Position numbers and translations under genes: made by a program. This document shows positions 23,167 to 32,962 of a stretch of DNA of 64,000 nucleotides, piece by piece. Numbering within the stretch: the first letter of the stretch is position 1; every line of letters starts with the position of its first letter. A model generated the notes under the pieces. That model did not search any database and was not told where the DNA came from. It saw only the letters and a program-made list of their open reading frames with translations. The DNA is from Abelmoschus esculentus (taxonomy: Eukaryota > Streptophyta > Magnoliopsida > Malvales > Malvaceae). Location of the stretch: contig JAUCBN010000011.1 of the NCBI GenBank assembly GCA_035048815.1, forward strand, positions 15,153,501 through 15,217,500. Reading direction: 5' to 3'.

Positions 23167-24885
23167 CTAGACTTTCTCTTCTGTTTCCTTAACAAGTTCT
23201 GCACCCACTATCTTCCTCTCATTGAGCTCTGTCCAACACAAAGGTGTTCTACACCTGCGCCCGTACAAGGCCTCAAAAGGAGCCATCCTGATGCTCGACT
23301 GATAACTGTTGTTGTAAGCAAACTCTACCAATGGTAACTGCTCCTCCCAACTACGAGCAAAGTCTACCGCACAACACCGAAGCATATCCTCCAAGATCTG
23401 GATAACTCTCTCAGACTGTTCGTCGGTCTGAGGATGAAAAGCCGTACTGAAGTGCAACTTGGTGTCTAAAGCCTCGTGGATAGACCTCCACAACCTCGCT
23501 GTGAACCTCGGATCCCTATCCGATATGATCGATGAAGGTACACCATGTAACCTCACGATCTCCTTGATGTACAACTGAGCCAACTTTTCCAAGCTGAAGT
23601 CCATCCTCACAGGTAAGAAGTGAGCTGACTTGGTTAATCGATCAACTATGACCCATATAGCATCATGTTTCCTCAACGTCATCGATAACCCGGTGACAAA
23701 GTCCATAGTCACACGATCCCACTTCCACTGTGGAATCTGGATAGGCTGAAGCAAACCTGAAGGAACCTGATGTTTCGCTTTCACCTGCTGACATGCCAAA
23801 CACCTTGCCACAAACTCTGACACATCCCTCTTCATGCACGGCCACCAAAAGAAAGGTCGAAGATCCTGATACATCTTGTTACTACCCGGATGAACAGAAA
23901 ACGGACTACGGTGAGCTTCTCTCAAGATACGATCTCTCAGATCCTCTAAGGCGGGAACACACAACCGACCCTGAAAGTACAAGAACCCACCATCTCGTAC
24001 CTCAAAGTCTGACGACTCACCCTTCTGAACAACCTCTAACTGAGCTACCAACTCCTCGTCTAACACTTGTTCTCTCTTTATCTCCTGAACAAGCGTGGGC
24101 TCCACACGCAACTCAGCTAAAAGACCTCCATCATCGGTCATCCTCAACCGAGCAAACAAAGCTCTCAAGTCCGACATGGACTTCCTACTCAAAGCATCCG
24201 CGACCACATTCGCCTTGCCCGGATGATACTCTATGACACAGTCATAGTCCTTTAACAACTCTATCCACCGATGCTGTCTCAGATTCAACTCTCTCTGGGT
24301 AAGCAAATATTTCAAACTCTTGTGGTCGGTGTAGATGTAGCATTTCTCCCCATAGAGATAATGCCTCCATATCTTCAAAGCGAAGATAACTGCTGCAAGC
24401 TCGAGATCATGTGTGGGATAATTCCTCTCATGGGGTTTCAACTGTCTTGAGGCGTAAGCAACCACTTTACCCTCTTGCATAAGCACACAACCTAACCCAT
24501 TCAAGGAAGCATCACTAAACACCACATAATCCTTCCCCGGTTCCGGTTGCGTCAAGACTGGTGCCTCTGTCAGATAAGCTTTCAACTGCTCAAAACTCTG
24601 TTGTCTTCTCTCGTTCCACACGAACGGAACTCCTTTCTGAAGTAACTTGGTCAAAGGTGCCGCTATGATCGAAAAACCCTTAACGAACCTCCTATAGTAT
24701 CCGGCAAGTCCAAGAAAGCTACGGACCTCCGATACATTCCTTGGTGGTTTCCAATCCACCACAGCTTGTATCTTCTGGGGATCTACTCGGATACCATCTG
24801 CTGCAACTATGTGGCCAAGGAACGCCACCTCAGACAACCAAAACTCGCACTTACTGAACTCGGTCCTAAACCCGAGGCCCAACAC
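23167..24885 (-). CDS. Del-2 pol remnant: RT tail, RNase H, integrase (572 codons, 5'-truncated)
   Basis: A single open minus-strand frame. Residues about 8-130 are the RT thumb/connection from FSKCEFWLSEVAFLGHIV through RSFLGLAGYYRRFV. Residues about 145-260 are RNase H, with FSDAS, DLELAA, YTDHKS and VADALSRKS. Residues about 310-370 are an intact zinc domain (EAHRSPFSVHP...CLACQQVK). Residues about 380-540 are the integrase core, with MDFVTG, SDRDPRF and the E in QSERVIQ all present. The catalytic FIDD/YVDD box of RT is deleted. The first dozen codons are LTR sequence fused at about 24860, so this is not a native start. A stop ends it before the C-terminal domain. Confidence 0.85.
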   Translation of the reverse strand: MLGLGFRTEFSKCEFWLSEVAFLGHIVAADGIRVDPQKIQAVVDWKPPRNVSEVRSFLGLAGYYRRFVKGFSIIAAPLTKLLQKGVPFVWNERRQQSFEQLKAYLTEAPVLTQPEPGKDYVVFSDASLNGLGCVLMQEGKVVAYASRQLKPHERNYPTHDLELAAVIFALKIWRHYLYGEKCYIYTDHKSLKYLLTQRELNLRQHRWIELLKDYDCVIEYHPGKANVVADALSRKSMSDLRALFARLRMTDDGGLLAELRVEPTLVQEIKREQVLDEELVAQLEVVQKGESSDFEVRDGGFLYFQGRLCVPALEDLRDRILREAHRSPFSVHPGSNKMYQDLRPFFWWPCMKRDVSEFVARCLACQQVKAKHQVPSGLLQPIQIPQWKWDRVTMDFVTGLSMTLRKHDAIWVIVDRLTKSAHFLPVRMDFSLEKLAQLYIKEIVRLHGVPSSIISDRDPRFTARLWRSIHEALDTKLHFSTAFHPQTDEQSERVIQILEDMLRCCAVDFARSWEEQLPLVEFAYNNSYQSSIRMAPFEALYGRRCRTPLCWTELNERKIVGAELVKETEEKV

Positions 24886-24930
24886 AACGGGTTATCCCGA
24901 CATACTAAACCGAGAGTTCGGGTCGTTACA
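24861..24930 (-). repeat. Del-2 5' LTR remnant (70 bp)
   Basis: Matches 22554-22623 from CGGTCCTAAACCCGAGG to the terminal TTACA, followed by AGCCA. The left edge joins RT coding sequence abruptly. Confidence 0.9.
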
Positions 24931-26149
24931 AGCCACTTAAGACATTTCTTGCACCTCCTCTACAACATTAAAAATAGAGCATATACACAATAAAACTTGC
25001 TCAACACAGCAGCCACATAAACCTTCCACAAAACTACTAAAAACTAAGCTGAAATGCATCCGAAACAACATCAGCCCCTAACCTAATGAATCTAACATCT
25101 AAAACTCCTCAATTATGAACTAAAAACACTTTCAAACCATCCTTATACCAGAAAAAGTAAAGCACCTAAAACAACCCCTAAAACAACCAAAAACCACCTC
25201 TAAACAACATTGATTCAATTATTTCGGGATTAAAAGAATGTGTCATCAATTCAAGACTCGAATAATCATCAAAGTAAGTTTAACTTCATAAAAAATCATC
25301 CTAATTACAACCTTGAATTAGATCTAATTTAGTTTCTTGAAAATTCCCCTAAAACATCAAAATCTTGTATTAAAATATGAAATTAAGTTTAGATTATTGT
25401 TTTGTAAGTCAAATGTTTGAGAATATCAAATGAAGAACCTTAGAAATGAAGAGAAATCAGAATTTACCTTTGAGATCATTGAGATCAATTCTACCAAAAA
25501 GATGAGAATTCTTCTCTTGATTTTCCTTGAAAATGAATGATGATTTTGTAAAATAGATGAGTAGGTTTTGTAGAGAATGAAATGTGGAGTAAAATGAGAT
25601 AAATCTTGATGAAAATGGGAAAGAATTCAGCAAGTAATTGAAGAAATCTTGGAGAGAAAATAGAGTGAAAATGGAGAGAAGGTTTAGGAGAAAAGATGAG
25701 AAAAATGAGAAGTTAGAAAAGAAAATAAAATTAATTAGTAATTAAAACTAATTAAAAACTTATTTTTTTGGAAAATATTTAATTAAAATAATTTGGGTTA
25801 ATGACCCTCTAATGATTCTAAACTTTGACATACTTTCTAATTTAGTCACTAAAAATCTTAAATTTTTGAAAATTTCAATTTAACCCTTAAACTTTCTAAA
25901 ATTTACAATTTAGTCACTAATGTAATAATTAGGCTTAATTAAATTGATTTAAAACAAAATTATTATTTTCTTAACTTTAAAACATTTTTAACATTTTTAA
26001 AACTTTTCTATAAATTTATTATTTATACGATTAAAATATTATCTTTTTAAATTATCCAGAATTAATGAACCAGAGAAAACCGATTCGATCCGAATCGAAT
26101 CCTTCCTAACTTACACTCAAACTACTAACCACAAACCTGGGATGTTACA

Positions 26150-27347
26150 ATTTAAGTTCTTTTCAATTATCTAGTAAGTTCAGTATCAATGTAAATTACG
26201 AATATCAGTAATTTTAATTGTTTAATAACAATGATCCATGCCAATGACATGTTCCAATAATCAATGACAATGACAATAATTATTTCAATGCTTGTCTAAT
26301 AATCAATATTTTAATTATTTAAGAAAATAAAAATGTCTCAACAACAATAACAATGTTTGATAATCAAAAAATTCAATACATTAATGATTTCAATGACACT
26401 TCCAATAATTCAATGACCATCGTTTTGACGAGGGAAGCTGACAGATACTTATCAATACACCCTTCGAAGGTTTCAGTGCAATAACCTTAGATTCAATGGT
26501 AGCTATAACACATTCAATGTTAATGAAACTGGTAAAGGTATCTAGCCTAATCTTAAGACTCCAATTACATTCACCTTGGTTTTTGAATCTTTTAAGGCCA
26601 TCGGATGAAAATCCTCTTATACTAAGCTTTTGATAGAGATGGTAAATCTTCCTTCAATACTCGAGTCAAAAAAATTTAAAGAAATTAGTTAGAATCAAAA
26701 CTATGAATTTAAAATCATATGTAAGCTTAACAAAGACTTTAGGCATTAATATTTTCATTGATTCAAGCTTTAAAAGTATGGGTTAAACCTTGTTCTTCAA
26801 GAATTTAATTTTAAAATTAAACTTCAATGATTCATGAAATCTCAAAAATGTTTGAGGGGTTTTACTCATCAATACAAAACATTTAATTTGCTCTAAAAAA
26901 TCAAAAAAAAATTAAATCAAACAATCAAGAGAATGTTTACTTGATCTTAATAAAAAGATGATAATAAAGGTGCTTGGATAAGCTTTAGAGAAAAGATCAA
27001 GGTAATAGCAAATAGGCTCAGTGAGTTACCAAACTTTTTTTTGGGTTTTAAAAAACTCTTTAATTTCCTAAAGAGTTGTATTCGGTCGGCTTTCCTCCCC
27101 CCAAAGGAAAGATTTATAATATTATTTTCATATTTTATTTTTTTCATACTTAATAATTATAATGATAATATTTTTTCAATAGATGTCATCTTTTCTTCTT
27201 GCTTCACCTTTCCATAAATCAATCAAGAGGTTTTCTTTCATGAAAGAAACCAAATTAATTTACTTTGCTTTGCCAACTAGAGTTAATTCTTGTGAGAGAA
27301 AAAAACAAATGACTCATAATTCAAAAGGGTAGAATAATTACTATTAC

Positions 27348-27392
<45 letters not shown>

Positions 27393-27977
27393 CCTGATAC
27401 GATATATATCTAATTCAATTTAAGTTTTATTTATGATCATGTTCAATCATTTAATTTGTTTGATCCAAATTGCTCTAATTTGAACGTTTAATCCAATCAT
27501 GTCTTTGATTTATTTGTAGATCCCTGATTTGAATAAGATAAGTATACTTTTATCATTAAATTTTGTTGAGTAAATATTTATTAATAATTCTTTGATCATA
27601 GTGATAATAATGAGTGTTATCGTAAGATTATTCTCAGAAGTACCTATACAGTTAGACCCCGTAGTTTTGATCATAAAAAATACATTATTCAGTAGGTAAT
27701 AGCTTGTCTAAGATGTGTTTTCTTCTGGCTTTATAAATAAATGATTTTATATAGTTTTATACTTTGCTCGATTATGATTTGTATTATGGTTTGTATGATT
27801 GACATCACATGCATACAATTTTAGAACGTGTTTTAATTATGATTCATGAAATATTTGATTTACGAAACTATGATTTATTGAATTATGGAGTATGTTTATG
27901 GATTTATGAAGTATGTATATGAAATATCATATTTATAGAGTTGTGTTTATGAATTTGGTTTTAAATCATCATACATG
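26150..27977. other. AT-rich flank with ATT microsatellite, no gene recognised
   Basis: 26150-26154 is the right ATTTA duplication of Del-1. 26200-26420 is rich in CAATGA/CAATAAT motifs. 27347-27392 is an (ATT)n microsatellite of about 15 units. No coding motif or terminal repeats were recognised; short open frames look random. Confidence 0.55.
27347..27392. repeat. (ATT)n microsatellite
   Basis: About 15 uninterrupted ATT triplets, preceded by the variant ACTATTACT. Confidence 0.95.
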
Positions 27978-28705
27978 TATGATATGAGAAGGGAGGCATG
28001 ATGATCAAAGAAGATAGAACGACGGGAATGAAATATATCAGATTTTTTATTATTGATGGATTAATAAAGATGATTTAACTGATTACAAATATTAGGCTTA
28101 TATAACTCACAACTCATAACTAATTGCTGACATTTCAAATGGTTTAACAAATTAATCTAAAATCTCAACTAATTCTAGTAACATCGTAACAACCAATTAG
28201 TTATTCGTTCAACATTCACTATGTTTTTTTCTCTCTTTAAACTTCTTCAATCTTCTTCATTGAGTCGAGTTCATGAGTTATTAACTAATGAATTATTATT
28301 CAAGCAACCCGTGGAAACAATGAGCGCAAAGGACCATTCGAAGAATTAAGAAAACACATATTTTTTACTTGGTGATTTTTTGAGAATAAGGTGTTCTTCA
28401 TCCTTTCGTCTTTCTTTAATCACTTTTTTTGCATGTGATTTTTGGAGAATCGAAGGTATTTTTCATCCTTAAGTTTTTCTTTAATCACCTTTGTTTTTTA
28501 AAGTTTATTTTCATTTTAAAAATTCCTTTTGAAAACTTTTATCTTCATTGTCTTCATCACTTATTTTATCCTTCTTTTTGTTAGGAGCAAGGCGGTTAAG
28601 TTACAAACTTCTGGATGCAATATGAAGCCCTATTTCGAGTAAGAAAGTACCTTCTTATCTATGGTTAATAGAGATTAAGGTTGTTAAACACTTAATACTC
28701 CCTAG

Positions 28706-29242
28706 TAGGGGTGTGCATTCGGTTAATTCAGTCGGTGGTCGAACCGAATTGACCAAAACTGAATTAACTGAAATTTTTAAAATTTTAATTGCTAACCGAA
28801 TCGAATTTTCTTTAACCGAATTAATTGAACCGAAATTATTAGGTTAATTAGCCGAATTAACTGAATTAACCAAAATTTATTATAAATTTTGGTTAAATTA
28901 CATAATAGGTCACTAAATTATACTAAAATAATTTATAGTCACTAAACTTTTATTTTATGCTAATTTAATAAAAATTTAGTGACCATTTTATATTATAAAA
29001 AATTTAATGAATATTTTATAATTTTTTAAAAGTTAAATGACTAAAATAAATATATAATATTTAATATATAATAATTTTGGTTAATCCGGGTAATTAACCG
29101 ATTTCAAACTGAATTAACTATTAATCAAATTTTCAAAAAAAAACCGCTAACCAAATTTACTAAAAATTAACCGAATGAATTAACCGAAATAATTTCGGTT
29201 CGGTTATTTAATTTGGTTAAAATTGAATAATGCACACTCCTA
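28706..29242. mobile_element. hAT-type MITE 1 (537 bp)
   Basis: Termini TAGGGGTGTGCATT and, inverted, TAGGAGTGTGCATT. Flanked by CTCCCTAG (28698-28705) and TTCCCCAG (29243-29250), an 8-bp duplication matching at 6 of 8. The interior repeats AACCGAATTAAC-like motifs and has no open frame. The TAGGG start and 8-bp duplication indicate the hAT superfamily. Confidence 0.75.
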
Positions 29243-29282
29243 TTCCCCAGAGATTTTCAATCATGGACACTTGGCTGTTAAG

Positions 29283-30185
29283 TAGGGCTGTAAACGAGCT
29301 GAACGTTCTGTGAACCGTTCGTGAACCGTTCAGCGGAAAGTTTGTTTATATCCGTTGATTTATTAAATGAAACGAACATGAACAAGATTTTTTGTTCGTT
29401 TAATTAAATGAACGAACACGAACAAAAAACTCGTTTGTTTATTTATGTTAGTGAACGTTCGATAATCTGTTCATTTATGTTCATTCATTTATGTTTATTT
29501 ATGTTTGTTCGTTTATGTTCGTTCGTTTATATTCATTTAAATTTATTCTCATATATCTAAGGTGACCATTAGATCAAGTAACTTGAGTAAAAAAATTGAG
29601 TTACTGTAGTTGAGAAGTCTTATTTTATAACTCGTTAAAGACATCCTTGTTATAGGCTAAGTGTGTTCATTATTCTGTTAAACCGAGTTAACGAATCGAA
29701 CCAAAAAAAATTGGTTAATAAATTAAATTTTAGTTCTTCTAATAATTAAAAGTTTTTGTTAATTTTAATTATTGATTAAATCGGTTAAAATCAATAATTA
29801 GTTGAATCAGTCGAATTAATCCAAAATATTAAATATATAGCATATTATATATGTTATTTATGTTCGTAAGTTCGTAAGTTTACATTCGTTTATATTCCTT
29901 TATTTAGTTTTGTTTACGTTTATTTATGTTCATTCGTTTACGTTCGTTTACATTCATTTGTGTTCGTTCTTTTACATTCGTTTATGTTCGTTCTTTTATG
30001 TTCGTTTATCATTTAAACGAACTAACATAAACGAACATGAACAAGTTACAATCCTCAACGAATGAACACGAATAAGAAAATTTGTGTTTGTTTATGTTTG
30101 TGTCCGTTCATTTATTCAGTTAAAGTTAAATGAACGAACATGAACATACCCTCATTCGTATTCGTTCGGTTCGTTTACAGCCCTA
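29283..30185. mobile_element. hAT-type MITE 2 (903 bp)
   Basis: Inverted termini TAGGGCTGTAAACGAGCTGAA and the complement of TTCGGTTCGTTTACAGCCCTA, with 13 perfect outer bases. A perfect 8-bp duplication CTGTTAAG lies at 29275-29282 and 30186-30193. The interior carries dozens of GTTCGTTTATGTTC-type subterminal motifs in both orientations, which could be transposase binding sites, and no transposase. Confidence 0.9.
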
Positions 30186-30744
30186 CTGTTAAGTCTCAAG
30201 TTTAATGTGTACCTTGTGAGAAGCAGTAGCAGACAGTGAAGCAATGGAACACCATATTGTTCTTGAACAAATCTTAAGCTTTATCAACTTTTAGTAACAA
30301 TGCGAAGAAATAAAATATCCAAACAATAGTATCTTTCAGCAGACATCAAATGTAGAACATCGATCAAGTAGTTCATATAAAAAACCAACATATAATGCCC
30401 AACATCGATACCAACATTGATATTCGAACGTCAACAAGTGAACGGATCAATCAATGAAGCGAAAGCAGAATGACATCAGAATCGACGACAAATAATACCA
30501 TGTGAGAAACGAGACATAATGGTAAGAAAAGATAGAATGACAAGAATAAAATATATCTGTTTTTTTTTTTATTATTGTTAATGGATTAATAAGGATAGTT
30601 TAACACATTACAAATATTAAGCTTATATAATCCACAACTCAAAACTAATTGCTAACACTTCAAATGGTTTAACAAGCAAATCTAAAATCTCAACTAATTC
30701 TAATAACATTCTAACAACCAATTATGTATTCGGCCAACATATGA

Positions 30745-31506
30745 GCATAGTTTGGTATTTGTACGGAGAAGTTAAGTGGTTTCGCCCTTGAAACTGAATT
30801 TTGCTTTGGATTAGTGGTTCTACAATTCGAACTATGTTTCATTTCGGATGGTAGTGAGAAGTTTCGGGAGCTTTCCTCTTCTCTCGGTGATTGTAGTTAG
30901 GTACACTGCATTGCACTTGTGATATTATATCATTGTTTTATATTTTAAAGATTTTTAAGAAAATATTTATGTATTTTACAACTATAATTTCTTACACTTT
31001 AGAGATGCGCTAAGTTTTTTAGTTTACTTATAATTTTCTCATATAAATATCTTTGGACTTTAGATGGTATGATACTTTAAAAATCTCACATTTTAAATAG
31101 CTATTTTATTATTAAGTATGAAATTATTTTTAGTTATTCAAATCATTATTTATTATTTTGATATATTGATATAATTTTAAACTGACTAATTATGCTTTTG
31201 TTTTATTATTTTTAGCATTTATTTACAATGGTTTTTATTTAGATATTTATTATATATTTGAATATTGATTATGGCATTTGTCAAACTATTTATTATACGT
31301 GATTTATTAAATTATTAATATATTTTTCTTTAAATTAAAATAATTTTTAATACTAATTTTCTTGACTTTAAGTTTTTAAATATAACTTTCTAGATTCTAG
31401 ATATTTTTTCTTGACCAAATTTAAGGGTTACACAAAATGAATGGTAATAAAATGGAGGAAAACTTGCTTGCGAAGGATGTTTATTCAAACAAAACAAAGG
31501 CTAATT
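30745..31506. other. AT-rich DNA, no gene recognised
   Basis: A slightly GC-richer part at 30745-30930 directly follows the TATGA duplication. The rest is AT-rich. No repeats or coding motifs identified. Confidence 0.5.
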
Positions 31507-32114
31507 AAATTGTATACTAGTGCACATTCGAGGTATAGGCAAATATATATTTTATAAAAGTTAAATCCACATTACTTCCAAAATAGTTTACTGTAAAAAT
31601 AGCACTTCTAAAATACCATGTACATTTTCCTTTAAATTCTTTTGACACAAAAGAGCCTAACATATAACACAACAACAACAAAAAATTAATACTTAAAATT
31701 ACAAGTTCATAATGAAACAGAGTTAAAACACAATTTTAAATAAAAATTAATACACAAAAAGTTCAAGACTTTAAGTTCAAACTCAAGACGATTAAAGTCA
31801 TTCGTAAAATATTAAACTCCAATAACCAACATCACATCAACCAAAAAAAAAAATCTATTCCCAACAAACATAATCATCATAATTAAAAAATATCCTATAA
31901 ATAATTTTTTTATACCAATAAATTAAAAAGTAATATAATCAAAGTAGTAGATGTGAGTTATTCATTATACCTCAATTTCATCATCATCATTTAATAAATT
32001 TGATCATCCGTTTTCCTAATCTAAAATAATAAAAAGAATCTAAACAAAATAATAGTTAATAATAATATAACAAAGTATTTTTATAATTTACTGCTTATAC
32101 CTTCTTCAGCATAT

Positions 32115-32684
32115 TGTCACGGGCCGTCAGTTCGAGCCCGTGCCACATGCGCATATTGCTGCCCAAGAGGTTCTTAGGGAGATTTTGGGCCTAAAGGTAC
32201 CACCAGACTTAGCCCGTTCCATGGAGGATTCTAGAAGATAGCCATTTTGGCCTTGTAAACTTTCCTTGTATTCTTAGGATTTGTTTCCTTAGTTAACATG
32301 GAATATTCTTAGGATTGTGCCAATGTGGTTGGTAGGAAATGATCCTAGCCATCGATGTAAATCAGTGGGAACCGTCGGATGTAAGGGGAATCAACTATAA
32401 ATAGAGACCTCCCCAGTCTCATTTGTATCATCTCATCTTTGAGTAATCAAGTGGCATTCACTCTAAAAAACTCTCTCAATTGTTCTTTGTGTTCTTCGCG
32501 TTCTTCTTTTCGTTCTTGAGTAGCCATACTCATAGTTTGCTTTCCGCCAGAACGATTCAGCGTTCTTAGTGCCTTGGGAAGTTTGATCTTCCGGAGCGAG
32601 TTTTCAGGCTGACTTAGTCGTTTGTCTAAGAACATCGACTAAGGCCGCACGGTTCAGCTAGGTCAAGACTCTAGCCCCGTGACA
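32115..32684 (+). repeat. 5' LTR of the gag-protease element
   Basis: 570 bp, TGTCACGGGCC to CCCCGTGACA, with nine complementary bases at its two ends. TATA motif CTATAAATAG at 32395-32404, so transcription should start about 32430. The CATTTGTATCATCTCATC stretch after it is probably R/U5. Confidence 0.95.
32395..32404 (+). promoter_or_regulatory. TATA box of the gag-protease element
   Basis: CTATAAATAG in the 5' LTR; the same motif lies at 35357-35366 in the 3' LTR. Confidence 0.8.
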
Positions 32685-32686
32685 AG

Positions 32687-32698
32687 TGGTATCAGAGC
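32687..32698 (+). other. Primer binding site, initiator tRNA-Met type
   Basis: TGGTATCAGAGC, two bases after the 5' LTR, a perfect plant Met-type PBS. Confidence 0.95.
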
Positions 32699-32724
32699 GT
32701 GGTTCGAGCAAGGCGCTAGTGATT

Positions 32725-32962
32725 ATGGCACGTGGATAAGAAGACGTTGCAGCAAAGGGTGTGAAGATCGTTGCTGGGCAAAGCCAAAGAGCAAGTTCGA
32801 GGGATGCTGTAGCTACGCTGGAGGAGCGAGTTGATAAACTCAGCCAGGTGGCCAACGGTGCGGAAGAGAGGTGCGAGGTGCTTGAGGCCGAATTGCAGGC
32901 TGTGAAGATTGAGATGGAGGAGATGAAGGCAGACTTGTATATTTACAAAGTTGCCTTGATGA
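32725..32962 (+). pseudogene. Gag N-terminal coiled coil, out of frame
   Basis: From ATG at 32725 the frame reads four codons then TAA at 32737. The same frame continues openly with DAVATLEERVDKLSQ and ERCEVLEAELQAVKIEMEEM. This heptad-like segment is typical of the start of this Gag family in other plants. It would have to shift by one base near 32950-32963 to join the 746-codon frame. Either this copy carries an early stop and a one-base indel, or translation starts at 32963 and the coiled coil is lost. Confidence 0.65.

Larger units (their letters stand above)
20436..24930 (-). mobile_element. Del-2: nested, internally deleted Tekay/Del element
   Basis: Complete outer termini (TGTAAC at 20436, GTTACA at 24930) and the AGCCA target duplication prove an insertion inside the Del-1 LTR. 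The 3' LTR is whole (20436-22623), but only 70 bp of the 5' LTR remain (24861-24930). The PBS, gag, protease and first half of RT are missing. The element is therefore a derivative that lost its 5' half, either before or after landing. Confidence 0.92.
9821..26149 (-). mobile_element. Del-1: Tekay/Del-type Ty3/gypsy retrotransposon with nested insertions
   Basis: TGTAAC...TTACA LTRs at 9821-13451 and 18230-26149 flank a gag-pro-RT-RNaseH-INT-chromodomain region on the minus strand. Matching ATTTA target duplications show a single insertion. The lineage is inferred from the domain order, the double-cysteine gag box and the C-terminal block ending in EEATWE. The element was later invaded by an Athila LTR fragment (about 12005-12905) and by Del-2 (20436-24930). 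Every coding domain carries stops or frameshifts, so it cannot move on its own. Confidence 0.9.
18230..26149 (-). repeat. Del-1 5' LTR, split by Del-2
   Basis: Starts TGTAACCCCTTTAGCCCGG at 18230, runs to 20435, and resumes at 24931 to end GATGTTACA at 26149. Without Del-2 and one copy of its duplication the LTR is about 3.4 kb. It shares palindrome cluster, tandem array and terminal block with the left LTR. The final part, 25560-26149, matches 12905-13451. Confidence 0.9.
27978..30744 (-). mobile_element. TRIM-like non-coding LTR element with 5-bp target duplication
   Basis: Two direct repeats of about 235 bp (27983-28214 and 30501-30739), roughly 85 percent alike by eye, are flanked by TATGA at 27978-27982 and 30740-30744. 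On the minus strand the LTR starts TGTTG and ends CTCACA (CTCATA in the left copy). A weak Met-type PBS (TGGTATTATT, plus 30491-30500) follows the right copy. A purine run (AAAGAGAGAAAAAAAACA) precedes the left copy. Without two later MITEs the interior is only about 0.8 kb, with no coding motif. This fits a terminal-repeat retrotransposon in miniature, mobilised by another element's enzymes. Confidence 0.8.

Noticed and set aside
26947..27147. 66-codon minus-strand frame in AT-rich DNA
   Set aside because: Lys/Phe/Leu-rich composition expected of random AT-rich sequence; no domain or context.
27347..27392. ATT run considered as a tail of a retroposon
   Set aside because: No LINE or SINE sequence or target duplication adjoins it, so a plain microsatellite is the simplest reading.
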